Assembly: GCF_019578655.1 (NCBI RefSeq)
Contig: NC_063265.1
Coordinates: 17,222,285-17,286,284 of the forward strand
From: Ricinus communis
Taxonomy: Eukaryota; Streptophyta; Magnoliopsida; Malpighiales; Euphorbiaceae
DNA: 64,000 nt
Reading direction: 5' to 3'
Part shown: piece by piece, positions 23,570-35,308 of the stretch
Layout: every line of letters starts with the position of its first letter
Numbering within the stretch: position 1 is the first letter of the stretch
Program-made: the position numbers and the translations under genes
The notes under the pieces: model-generated
Database searches by the model: none
The model's input: the letters and a program-made list of their open reading frames with translations, nothing else
What the model was told of the DNA's origin: nothing

Positions 23570-26250
23570 CTAATTTTTATAAGAAATACAAATATTTGAA
23601 TATTTAATGTATAAGATAAATAAGAATATTTGGATGTAAAAAGTATAATTAGGCAATATAAAAAATTACGTATATACTTTTATAAAAAAGAATTCCTCTA
23701 ATAATTACCACTTATATAGACAAAGTTATAAAATATAACTCAGCAGAAAGAACAGTGCATTCGATTGCTATAAATTGGTTTTATAAATAGTTTTAAACGA
23801 GTTCAATTATTTAAAAAATTGAATACAACTTTTTTCATGGTTAAGAAAATACTAATTAATCCCATAAAAGGAAGAATAACATAAACAGAAGTATCCATAG
23901 CAATGGAAAATGGTAGTATGATGATTAGACAGTAGCAATGATGGAATCACCAACCATTTGCCACAAAGGAGAAGTGGATTAGTGTTTTTCAGCCAAAAAT
24001 AGCTAAAACCCAATTCCACTATTTTATAGGATGTGCGCCGCCACGAAAAGAGAGAAATTTAGGATTTATTTCATCAGAATATAATCACTGTAATATTGCT
24101 AGGGTGATTCTTTATAATTTTGGAGATAATTTCCATGTTTTACAATACTATGTTGATTTTTCCTTCTTTTTTTCAGTCTTTAAATTGTTGGGATGAATCA
24201 TACGGCCGATTATAATTGTTTTCTATATAATATTAAGTTTGTTAATCTATTTAATTCCACCAAAAAAAAGTAATTAATATCATAAGTTTATAAAATACCA
24301 GTAGGGATAATATTAAAAAAAAAAACAATTGGTCATGCCTGATCATATTTTCAAGCTATTCCATTTATAAAGAAGATGTGACATTGTTTGCAAAATTAGA
24401 AAAAAAAGAAAGAAGCATATTAGTGACCAATAGTGTATTATGAATGAAATTTATTAGGCCAATTTATCTTTAAGAATATAATTAATTAGTTGGAAATTTA
24501 TGATGCGTGCATGAATTCATGCATTTGAGTTGCTTATTCCAATCAAAACCAAAGTGAATGTATTGACCAGGGCACTTATAATGGAAGAAGAACAAGTAAA
24601 GCTGTATTTCTGTATAATATTTATCCTTTTACGAAAAGAATTGGGAGTTTTTCCCTATTAAACTATCATCTACATACAGCATAAATCAAAATAGAAAGAT
24701 CCCGATATAATATATGGCAAAATTCAATCAATTCTGAATATCATAAAGTAATTAAAATGATATATCTATCAATTATTGATATATTATAAAATATCTTTTT
24801 TATTTTTTACATTTATTATGCAAAACTATAATATGGGCCATTAACTAGTGATTTAAAGGAAAAAACCAACCATGACTAAAAAGAAATACAACCAAGATAT
24901 GAAAATGACAATGGATTATATATAAATAGTGGGGGCGGTGGTGAAAAAGTTATGATGAGTGAGTCATCTCTCTCTGTATCTATCTCTTAAGACAAACGAT
25001 ATGGCATATATAAGAAAGAAATAATTGTCATCTTATTTAAAAAGTAAACCCTACCTTTGACTGTGCTTTGTTGACTGGATAATTGCAAATGCCTCCCAAC
25101 CAAATAAGTGTATTTTTGTGGAATGTTTTTGACTGGGAATGCCTTGTGTTGTGCATGTTTCATGGTCATTATTCGTAACCCACTATGCTAAATTAACTTC
25201 CTAAATTGATTGATGCAAATGTGCCCTTTTCTAGATATCTTTTTGTCCCCACATTTTTCACTATGATGCAATTTGCCTTTTCTTTTTTTTAATTGGAAAA
25301 TTCTTGTATTGGATAACAATAATATAAGCCAATTTAGTAACTTAATTATTATATATTTAGATTTTTTTAGACCGGATAAACTATAGATTATATCTCTTAT
25401 TATAAAATTGATCAGTTTTTATTAATGTCAGTGATGATAGATGCTCGAATTCAAATTATTTATAAATAAAATATTATTAAGTCACTACTTATGGATATAC
25501 ATATAGCCTTCAAGTGTTCCTAGATTTTAGAATTAAAAATTCAAATTTGGTTGTGGGGCTAAGAGCCAATTTACTAATAATCAAATAATTCAAATCTATC
25601 TCTTAATAAAACATAAATTACGAATAAGAATTTACAAATAAATAAAAATTTCTTAACAACACAAAATGCATGTGTATAAATCATATACCTCATATATAAT
25701 TTTCAAGAAATAATATAATCATTCTCTTACAACTAATCTTTTTTTTTTAACCTTAATCCCTCTAAGAATGAAATTTACCTTGTAATGGCTTAGCAATAAG
25801 GTTAGAAGAAAATCAAAAAAGGGTTTTTCTCATATTGTTAATTAATTATCCAGTTCTAGAGTCAAATCAAAAGAACTGAATAGAGTTTCCCTAAAAAAGA
25901 ATTCTATATCTAACTTGATGCATAAAAGTTGACCAAGGTTCCACTATATAAGTCCTTTATAAGGCAAGAAAATTACACTAAGAAATATAAGACTATCAGT
26001 AAAATTGTGAGAAAACTGTAATAATTAATGGTTAGGTGAAACAGATTCTCATCAACATATGGGCTAATTAAGATTATTGAAATATATGCATATTTAATAT
26101 CCCATTAATTAAGAATCAATATTTTTCATTAATTACAAATATAAGCTGTTACGTGTACTTTTTAATTATGTTTGACCACTAACGCTCCATACATGAGAAT
26201 ATATGACCAGTATGAGTAGACCATTCTCAACAATCACTCCTTTGTCTCTA
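23570..26250. other. Intergenic DNA upstream of the PUB24-like gene
   Basis: AT-rich, no gene or transposon recognised. Around 25055-25140 there are several TTGAC cores (W-box type), which bind WRKY factors, but they lie 1.1 kb or more from the TATA-like box and their relevance is unknown. Confidence 0.5.
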
Positions 26251-26261
26251 ATTATATATAA
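26251..26261 (+). promoter_or_regulatory. TATA-like box of the PUB24-like gene
   Basis: ATTATATATAAG, about 240 bases before the ATG at 26496, followed by a pyrimidine-rich leader. It is the best TATA candidate in the region. Confidence 0.45.
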
Positions 26262-26495
26262 GTTTTTTAATATGTTAGCCGCATTCTCTTACCAATCTTC
26301 AATGGCAAAAAATCTTTCTCTTTTCCACATTTTGATCATCATCAACCTCGATCTCTCCATTTCTAGCTAGTTTTGGAACAATTGTTATCGGTTTCTTTTA
26401 GACATACATATAAAAACTTCTTTTATTTTCTTTCTTTCTACTTCTTCTTCTTCTTTTTCTTTTTCTTTTCTTTTTTCTCTATATATTGTTATTTC

Positions 26496-27707
26496 ATGGA
26501 CGATATTGAAATTCCTCAGTATTTTATATGTCCAATATCTCTGCAAATCATGAAAGACCCAGTAACAATTATAACTGGTATAACATATGATCGTGATAGC
26601 ATTGAACAGTGGCTATTCACTACCAAAAACACAATCTGTCCTGTCACTAAACAATCTCTACCGAAAGATTTCGATCTAACCCCTAATCATACTTTGCGTA
26701 GATTAATCCAAGCTTGGTGTATTGATAATGCTTCGAGTGGTATTGATAGAATCCCCACTCCTAAACCTTGTCTCGACAAATTCCATCTCCTTAAACTTAT
26801 CAAGGACCTTCATCTTCCTCGGCTTCAAATGAAAACCCTTGTCCAGTTGGAGCTTCTCGCAGCGGAGAACGACAGGAATAGAAAGTATATGGCGGAAACA
26901 GGAGTGCCCAAGGCGTTATTGTTGTTTATAGTAACATGTTTCAAGAAAGGTCGATTTGATGGTATTCAAGAAGCAGTTAGTATTCTTCGGTTGATTCGCA
27001 TTCCTCCACAGGAATCAAGGGCTCTTCTTAGCGAAAACGATCAGATTATTGAATCTTTGACATGGGTTTTAAGGTGGTGCAGTAGCGATAATCATATTAC
27101 TATTAAATCTCATGCAGTTTCAGTACTCAAGATGGTTTCTGAAGATGCGAGTTCTAGTGTGTTAGAAAGGCTTAAACCTGAATTTTTTGAAACGATTGTT
27201 GGTGTAATTAGAGAGAAAATAACTCAACAAGGTATTAACGCAGCTCTGAAAGTGTTGTCACATGCTTGTCCTTGGGGAAGAAACAGGATAATGATGGTAG
27301 ATGCAGGAGCCGTTTTCGAGCTTATCGAACTGGAATGGAGATACCCAGAAAAGAAAACCACAGAGCTTATTTTGGGGATACTATTTCATCTATGTTCATG
27401 TGCTGATGGAAGGGCCAAGTTCTTGAGTCATAGAGGAGGAATTGCTGTGGTAGCAAAGAGGATCTTGAAAGTTTCTCCGGCAGCCGATGACCGAGCAGTT
27501 TTAATCCTTTCATTGATATGCAAATTCTCAGGAACAAGCATGGTGCTTCAAGAAATGTTGAATGTTAAAGCTGTGTCAAAGCTTTGTATGATGCTTCAAG
27601 CTGATTGTGCTGTTTATTTGAAGGACAAAGCCAGAGAAATCCTAAGATTACATTCTGATGAGTGGAAGAATTCTCCTTGTATTGATGCTTCTTTTTTGAC
27701 AGGGTAA
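26496..27707 (+). CDS. PUB24: U-box E3 ubiquitin ligase with ARM repeats, PUB24-like
   Basis: Single-exon gene for 403 aa. Residues about 5-78 are a U-box (CPISLQIMKDPVT, then IEQWL and CPVTKQ), the E2-binding fold that transfers ubiquitin. The rest is an armadillo-repeat region for substrate binding. The C-terminal half (ELILGILFHLCSCADGRA, HRGGIAVVAKRILKVSPAADDRA) is of the Arabidopsis PUB24 type and differs clearly from the two genes at 48.4 and 55.5 kb. PUB24 works with PUB22 and PUB23 as a cytosolic negative regulator of pattern-triggered immunity. TP sites at T62 and T88 are present. The frame stays open upstream of 26496 but only through a poly-F leader without ATG, so this ATG is the start. 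It is about 50 residues shorter than Arabidopsis PUB24, mostly in the middle. Orthology should be tested by a tree. Confidence 0.9.
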   Translation: MDDIEIPQYFICPISLQIMKDPVTIITGITYDRDSIEQWLFTTKNTICPVTKQSLPKDFDLTPNHTLRRLIQAWCIDNASSGIDRIPTPKPCLDKFHLLKLIKDLHLPRLQMKTLVQLELLAAENDRNRKYMAETGVPKALLLFIVTCFKKGRFDGIQEAVSILRLIRIPPQESRALLSENDQIIESLTWVLRWCSSDNHITIKSHAVSVLKMVSEDASSSVLERLKPEFFETIVGVIREKITQQGINAALKVLSHACPWGRNRIMMVDAGAVFELIELEWRYPEKKTTELILGILFHLCSCADGRAKFLSHRGGIAVVAKRILKVSPAADDRAVLILSLICKFSGTSMVLQEMLNVKAVSKLCMMLQADCAVYLKDKAREILRLHSDEWKNSPCIDASFLTG

Positions 27708-30700
27708 GCAAATCTTAATTTTATTAGTTATACACATTTTTGGATCAGACCGGCGGAGGCAAGGTTCATTAGTCTACTGTAGCAAACAAAAAACAAAAAA
27801 CAAAAGTTCAAAAGGAACTAAAACAAGTCGTCAAGTAAGATTTATCTACTTATCAAAACTTAAGTCAGTTTCAAGATTTGATCTGTGGATATGCTTAATG
27901 TTCTGTAATAACTTATGGTATCATCACAGATTAGTACATATTTCGCTCGGAAACATAGCTCTACAAATGGAAATAGCAATGGATCTATATGTTTGTGAGA
28001 GAAATATTTACTATTTTAAAGTTTTTTTTTTCAAATAGTAAGCAAATACTCTAGAGATGATTCATAAATTTAAAATTTCTTAAATTTGATTATTATATAC
28101 CAAACTAATATATAGTTGACACGTAGTTATTAGTTTTAAATAATTAAATATAATTATTTTAAAAATTTATACATATATATTATTTTTCTATTTGTTATGA
28201 TGTATCCATGCAGTGCTCGTTAAATTTAGTATACATTGATTTAGCATTATTTTGTAGACTTAATCACTAAAATGTTTTTTTTTATTTCCTCCAAATTTTT
28301 TTAGCAACATACATAATTTTTGGATACTCTTAAGCAGGGATGACAATTTACATCTATCATTGATATTCACCCAAACTAATAGATGATTGACGTATAATTA
28401 TTAGTTTTAAATAATGAAGCATACGTCAATCATCCAATACTATATAATATATTCACACGTATATATCACTTTTAGACTATCTCATCAAACCAAGAAATAT
28501 TTTTTAGTTCATGTTATAAGTACGAGTAAATTCATACCTAAAAAAATAAAAATTTACTAAACTACATATATATCTATATTTATACATCAAACTATAAATA
28601 ATTGATATATATTTATATACTCAATCATCCAAATATAAGATATTCAATTTAAATATATATATATATATATATATAATATACTTTATTATTTATTACAATA
28701 TATACAATTAATGTAGATATAAATTAACCACAAAAATAATATTAAATATAAATAAAATAAGTACGAGGAAATGCACACATAAAAGATAGAATTGAATTTG
28801 GATAAGGCATCAACTTTATCCGTACCTGAATTCATAGTATTGTTATATATTTACAGTAAGGAAATCCTTTAAAGATGCAATATTTAAATTCATCAATTTT
28901 TTATTATGCCTCACCTTTAACCATTAGATGCAGTAAGGACTCATTGATAACCGTTTAATTATAATCAATAATAAAAAATTTGATAAATTTAAATATAATT
29001 TATTCCAACCATTGTCATACTCGTCTATAAAAGAAGCTATTATATATATATATATATAAGCATAATAAATAACCAATGAACTCTAGTTGAATTACATGTA
29101 CAAGACCAATAAATCTCGGATTCTATCATATATAGTATAAAAGAAAATTGCAGAGGTTGTTTTAACACATTTTCACATAAGAAGCATGTGTTTTCTCTAC
29201 GATAACAGTTTATACCATTAGCAGATAAGAGTAAAAATATATTACATTATTAGAAGATTCCGTGATAAAAATAAGACGCAAAAATATTCGGTGGCGAAAA
29301 TTATTATTACCGTATCAGTATTTTTTAAAGAATATGCATAATTTTATTTTTATCTGCTAATAACAAAAGGCACAAGATAATAATCCTGTCATTATAAATA
29401 TCACACAGTTTTTCTTTTTGTTAAGAAAATTCGTCAAATATCACAGAATATGAATATGTAATTCTCTGCATTATAAATTAGTGCACATTGCATAATTGCT
29501 GCATGCAGCTTAAAATAAGACAAACCGGCAACGGGCTATGAATTTACTAATAAATGGTTGGGTCTGGGGAAGTCCGGCTGGCTATGACAACTTTAATAGG
29601 CCTTACAGGGAACCATACTCAGACATTATGCGTATGGGCTCAGTTACCTGTTCCATTATGCTTTCAAGCCCTAGCCTAGGAGGTGTTTGATATATATACT
29701 TTTTTGTTTTATGTTTTTTATTCAGTTTTTTAAATAAAAAGATAAAAATGTCTTTCTTAGAATTTTTTTACATATTATTTAAAAATAAAAATCTATTTTC
29801 AATAAAATACTAGTAATTTTTTTCAATTATAGTAAAATAATCAAATTATATTTTTATTTTATTTGTATTGGTCAGAATAAAATTTTAATTGTAAAAAATT
29901 AATAAAGATAAATTTATTTGATTGAATATTTTATATTTATTTTCTTAATTGTTTGTTAGTTTATTAATTAAATATTATAAGTATTTTATTTTATCTTCTT
30001 TTATGAAGTTTATTTGCTTTTTATCATGAAAGTTATAATGAGTTTAATTTTGATATTTAAAAGATCAGATTTATTTAAAAACTCGTCAAATGATAATAAA
30101 GTCGATATGTGGCTCAATATAAACCACCGAATGTAATGTGTTTCTTGTGGAATACCAAACACAACTAAAGTGTTATATATAATTATTCGTCAACACATTT
30201 AACGAAGTTTAGAGGAAAAACTCATATTTTTAACAAAAATAGTATATATTTCTTGAATATAGTCAGATTTACTTGTCCGTTGCTAGTTGTATTTATTAAT
30301 TATTTTTAATGAAAGATTCTTTTTATTTCATAAAGAAATTCTAATCCTGTATAGCAATTTATAATATATAAATAAAGTAGACCAAGTTTCTCAATAAGGC
30401 TCCACTTGAAAACATTTTATAAAATTATACCGTGTAGAATTTCAATAAAAAAATATGTGAATTTGATGTGGTTATGTAATAATTTTTTATGATATTAAAT
30501 ACTAATCAAATAATATGATAATTTTAAATGCATTCTAATATTTAAAATTAATCAAATAAAATGTAATAAATAAATATTTATTAAAATAAAATGATAGCTA
30601 AGTTTAATAAACATTAGTGATTATATAATACTACTAATTTATTAAATATCTATTTTTTATGATTATTAAATCTAAAAATTATTAAAATAAAATGATAATA

Positions 30701-30970
30701 TTAAGTATTTAGTAAAGTAAAATAATAGCTAAACTTTTTATAATATAACATATTTATAGTAAAGTAAAATACTTTAAATTAAAAATTTAAATTATAAAAT
30801 TATTAATAATTATGCATTAGACCAAGTACACGTCAAGTTTTATTTGACATATGGAAAGCTAAAAATAGTACAATTTTTTAAAGGAAAATATCTAAAAAGA
30901 AAATTGAAAGTTATTAATCTACATCTCTCGTTTCTTGCACAGCCACCACGCACCACCTTACCCACCGCCT
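27708..30970. other. AT-rich intergenic DNA downstream of the PUB24-like gene
   Basis: No gene seen. It holds direct repeats near 28101 and 28373 and a perfect inverted repeat at 28382-28434, listed separately. A GC-richer patch at about 29520-29690 is unexplained and could be an old transposon piece. Confidence 0.5.
28382..28434. repeat. Perfect 14-bp inverted repeat with 25-bp loop
   Basis: GATGATTGACGTAT at 28382-28395 and its exact reverse complement at 28421-28434. A related sequence at about 28101-28143 shares the loop region TTATTAGTTTTAAATAAT. It is probably part of an old MITE-like repeat. Confidence 0.7.
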
Positions 30971-30979
30971 CTACAATTG

Positions 30980-31422
30980 TTTTTTTTTTTGCTAAAACAG
31001 AAGACTGAATATCACATTACTAGAAAGCAGAGACTGGATAATTCTGAATACAAACGAAACCCAAGACAACAACTGGGCCCGAAAGAAATTGCTCAAGGCA
31101 CATCCACAAAGACTTTCCTTGCCAACTCATGGACAGTCCAATTAGAATTCCTACTAATGACAATAAAGGAACAAGAAATACAATTAACCACAGCCAAATC
31201 CTTTATATCTTTAACGATGGCATAAACATATTGCGAGGGCAAGGAACCACCCCCAGCTGCTTCAAAAATACCTTTCGCGTCGCCCTCAAAAATCACCAGA
31301 GTGAAGCCTCTTTCAATAGCCAGGCAGACAGCATCTCGCAAAGCCAGAGCTTCCAGAGTCTCAGCGGAGGAAATATGATTAATAATTCCAGCGTGAGACA
31401 GAGTCACACAACCATCATACCA
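30980..31422 (-). mobile_element. 5'-truncated LINE, RNase H-like tail only
   Basis: The minus-strand frame (31093-31407) encodes a fragment of the RNase H-like (RVT_3) domain found at the C-terminus of plant L1-type LINE ORF2: LEALALRDAVCLAIERG followed by VIFEGDA. Reverse transcriptase and endonuclease are absent. A T12 run on the plus strand at 30980-30991 is the insert's poly(A) end. The flanks CTACAATTGT (30971-30980) and CTACCATTGT (31423-31432) match at 9 of 10 bases and look like the target-site duplication. This fits a dead-on-arrival insertion by target-primed reverse transcription. Confidence 0.72.
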
Positions 31423-31432
31423 CTACCATTGT

Positions 31433-33351
31433 GATTTTGAAAGACTTGGTACACCTTTCACTTTTTATAGCCCAATTTTACTTGCTCTTACTTTCTTAGA
31501 AGAAAACTCTCATTAGAATGCTTAAAGCTACTGATGCTTAAAACCATATTTTTAGACCAATGACACTATTGTCATTTTTACTTTTTAATCATATAGGAGA
31601 AGTGATAGTTCAAATAGAAAATCTTCGCCTGAATTTTATTCAAAAATCTTCATCCGAGTTCAATAGAAATCTACCGTTAGGCTGCCATGCTTAAACACAT
31701 ACTTCACCTTGTGAGCAAAATCTTGAATCTCCGGTAATCTTTCCACCGCCAGGCTACAAGCATTCACAGCTTGGTCCAACCCAATGGACATGTCGGTCCG
31801 GGATTTCCTACTGGGCTGGCTCGATTAATTGGGAAAATTGTTAATTATGGTAATCAGGCTTGACGTACTGATTATTTCCAACAAATACATGTGTTGTAGC
31901 TTATTTACTATTGAAAGGAAAATGTACAATTTTCAAAATTACGTGATTATATTGAGACGTAGCTTCCACAGTACTATTTAATTTCAACTGTTGAATATCT
32001 TATTTATAATTCCCTAATTATTTTTACTATTTTTATTAATAGTATGTTCTATCAATATCACAACTGCTTATTCAATGACTTTGAATGATATACTTGAAAT
32101 CTAACTTAAATGTCAAGAGCGTTAACTCTTAAAAAAAAGTAAAGATTTTGAATTCAATTTATCACCTTTTTTCATAGATAAGATTTTATTTTTATAATAA
32201 ATGTAAAAACAACAGCAGACGCATGAAAGGACAAAGGGGCCACCGCTCGCCAAATTCTTTTTTGCTGAAGAATTTTTATTAATATTTTTTATATTTCAAA
32301 TTTTAGTTTGTAAATTTCTTAAATTTTTCCAATTCACCTCAAAAAGACTTTCTAACAAAAGACTTTTCACTAATATTATTTATATTTCAGATTATATTCT
32401 ATATATTTTCTTAAAAAATTATAATGTGTTATTTAAAAAATTAATATTCCGTCAACCACTGTACTGTACTGTCTCTGTGTATAACCTACGTCTCATTCAA
32501 CCCTCCACAAATAAAAAAGTTTAATTATTCACTGTTTTTTACTCTCTTTGAGGCCAACTTGCAAAGAGGATCATTTGTTTTTTTGGAAGAGAGAAAAAAA
32601 TAAAAGCTTCCCTTGGAAAAAGAAAACATGGTAGCTATTTATAAATTAGGGGCTGCTTTCGGTGATTCATGTATCATGAACGGTCCCATAATCTAATCTC
32701 ATCTTTTATGTATGTGTTGTTTATTATGTGGTATTTTTATGTTTTCTGAATGGTGCAATTTTGAATTTTTTCTATCATAATGTTAAATTTCAATTATTGT
32801 TTATACTATATTTAGTTGAAATTTATAAAATAATTCTTTTCATTTAATAGAATTTTGAATTTGATTATGATAACCTCAAATTCTTTTTCTTTTACGAGTA
32901 AAAATGAAAAAAGAATTGATTTTAATATTTATTCAATTAGATTGGTCTGAAATTTTTTTCAGAATCAAATAATAATTTGGTAAAGTTACTAAATATAAAT
33001 TAATAATTAAGAGGAGAAATTATTTATTTTTATTATATATATATATATATTAATTGTCTTATTCTTTTTTATAATCAAAAAGTGCTTTTCATCTTTGTGA
33101 ATAATATATTTGTATTTCTAATATAAAAAAGGAAAGAAGAAAGGACAAAATTTTCTCAAATTATTACTTTTTAAGGAGAAAAGCAAGTGATAAAAAAATT
33201 AAAAAAGAAAAGAAAAGGGGGTGGGGTCAATTATAATATTTATGTGGTAATTTTGTTGGGGAAGTGGCTCCGCCACTGGTTAAGTTGTTGATGTCAGTTA
33301 GAATTAGTTGTAATTCCACAATTAGAAAGTCAGCCCCATATTTTCAAAACA

Positions 33352-33382
<31 letters not shown>

Positions 33383-35308
33383 ATGAATTATATAATTATT
33401 ACTTCAATTACGGGCAAGGACAATGTCAATATTTACAGCACAAGTGCAGTGCAGACACAAAAATGCCCATTTTATCACGTGCTTTTTAATGCATGATCCT
33501 GTTGTTTTTGAATGGCAGTGGATTAGGCGGCTAAAGCAGACAACATTAGACCTAATTAAAACCGGGGAAATTAATGCTATTTTATTCAGCGAACAGTGCC
33601 CAAAAAAATGTCATCTTTGAAACTTAAAAGTATATGATTCTTTTTAGATGAAAATGGTAATAAAATTTGAGTGTTTAATCTTGAAAAACAATTCTGATTT
33701 GTTAGGATTTAATAATTTTTACTATGATCGGTTATTATTACGATATTTTCTGTGTCTAGTTAATTTTTTTAAAAATTTATTATTTAATTATTAAATTGAG
33801 ATGAAAATCTATTGAACCGACGATATTAATCTGATGATCAAATAAAAAAGTAGTTACATTTTGAACCTATATTATTAGACATGAGTAAGATAATAATGGA
33901 ATCTAATTGAAAAAAAAAGATGGTTAAATTTTTATAAATTTAAATTCTTTTATAGTGAAATTATTATTTTTATATATTACTTAAAATTATTAAAAAAGAA
34001 TTCAGTGGTATTTTTTCATACTTATTTTATATTCAGTTTGGTTCACAAATATATAAATATGAGTAATTTACTTTTTTATAATTTTAGTTCTATTTTTAAA
34101 AAATAAATTGATTCAATTTTATAATTTCATGCATCAAATAAAGAACAATTAATAGAAAAGGGAAAGGTAAAATAAAATAGATTAATAACTATGAGGTATT
34201 TTTGGAAAAGAAAAATTAAGTATCAGATGGTGTTTACATGAATGTATTTATTCACATTATAAGTGTTTTATTTGCCATGGCCTTTACTAATCCTAACAAT
34301 TCATGCACTAACTCACTTTGTCAATTATTAATTACTCTTTATACTATTTTCCTGAACGTACTAACGGCTGCTTTTGGAAAGAAAACAAACACCATAATAA
34401 TAATTACATTTTCCACATTTATAATTAACAAGTGGGTTTAATATTATGATCTTAACTAACCCAAACTTGTTTATGTTTCTAATAATAATATTCATCACCA
34501 CCATCTCATTTATGTTTCTAATATTAAATAATAAACTAATTACTAAATTTATACTTATAAAATTAGTAGAAATATCATAGTATAGAAAAACTTTATTCTC
34601 TTTCCTTTTGCAGCTACATTTGGCAAGATGGGAAAATCATTATATCATCTAAAGTAATTTGTTTTTTACTTCAAAATTTTTATATTCATATTTTTATTTT
34701 ATTTTATTCAAATTATATTATCATCATTTTTGAATTTAATTTTAGATAATCACTTTTTACCTATAAATAATAAATGTGATGATTTATAATAAATTTATTT
34801 TTGAAATGGTAGATAGTTATTTTAATTAAAATTAATTTTATTATAAAAAGTAGGATAGTAATATTATATGTTTAATATTAATTTTTATGAATTTAGTTAA
34901 TAAATTATTATTTTTAAGAATATTGATAATTAGTTTGTATTTTTTATTATACTCAAATTATTTTGTAGGATTACCTTTAAATAGTATTTCTAATTTATAC
35001 AATGATTTCTTATTCTAAAAAAATAATTATAATTATATTTTTAATAAAAATTTGTATAAATATAATTAACATATTAATTTATTAGTTATCAAAATAACCT
35101 TATTTTTTAGAGCATTTATCATGGGCATCTTAATACGTTTTCTTTCTACCCTCTCTTCCCATATATAATTATATTTATTAACTTTAAATATTTACTAAAA
35201 AAAATTGATATTTTAATCACTTATATTAAATTTTAAGGCTCTAAATTTAAACTAAAATTCTATTGATGAACCCTAATTCAATTAGGATGATATATTCTTA
35301 ATAGATAG
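31433..35308. other. AT-rich intergenic DNA
   Basis: No gene recognised. An ORF of 43 codons plus stop on the minus strand (31660-31791) has coding-like composition and is noted under findings. A T26 run is at 33357-33382. The open frame at 33423-33620 has no recognisable domain. Confidence 0.5.
33357..33382. repeat. T26 homopolymer
   Basis: 26 consecutive thymines, a possible old poly(A) tail on the minus strand or simple slippage. No retroelement body was recognised next to it. Confidence 0.9.

Noticed and set aside
26373..26495. N-terminal poly-Phe extension of the PUB24-like protein
   Set aside because: No ATG; translation of a TTC/TTT-rich leader. U-box proteins of this group start just before the U-box.
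33423..33620. 65-codon frame after the T26 run
   Set aside because: No domain, no conserved context; could be chance. I kept only the homopolymer.
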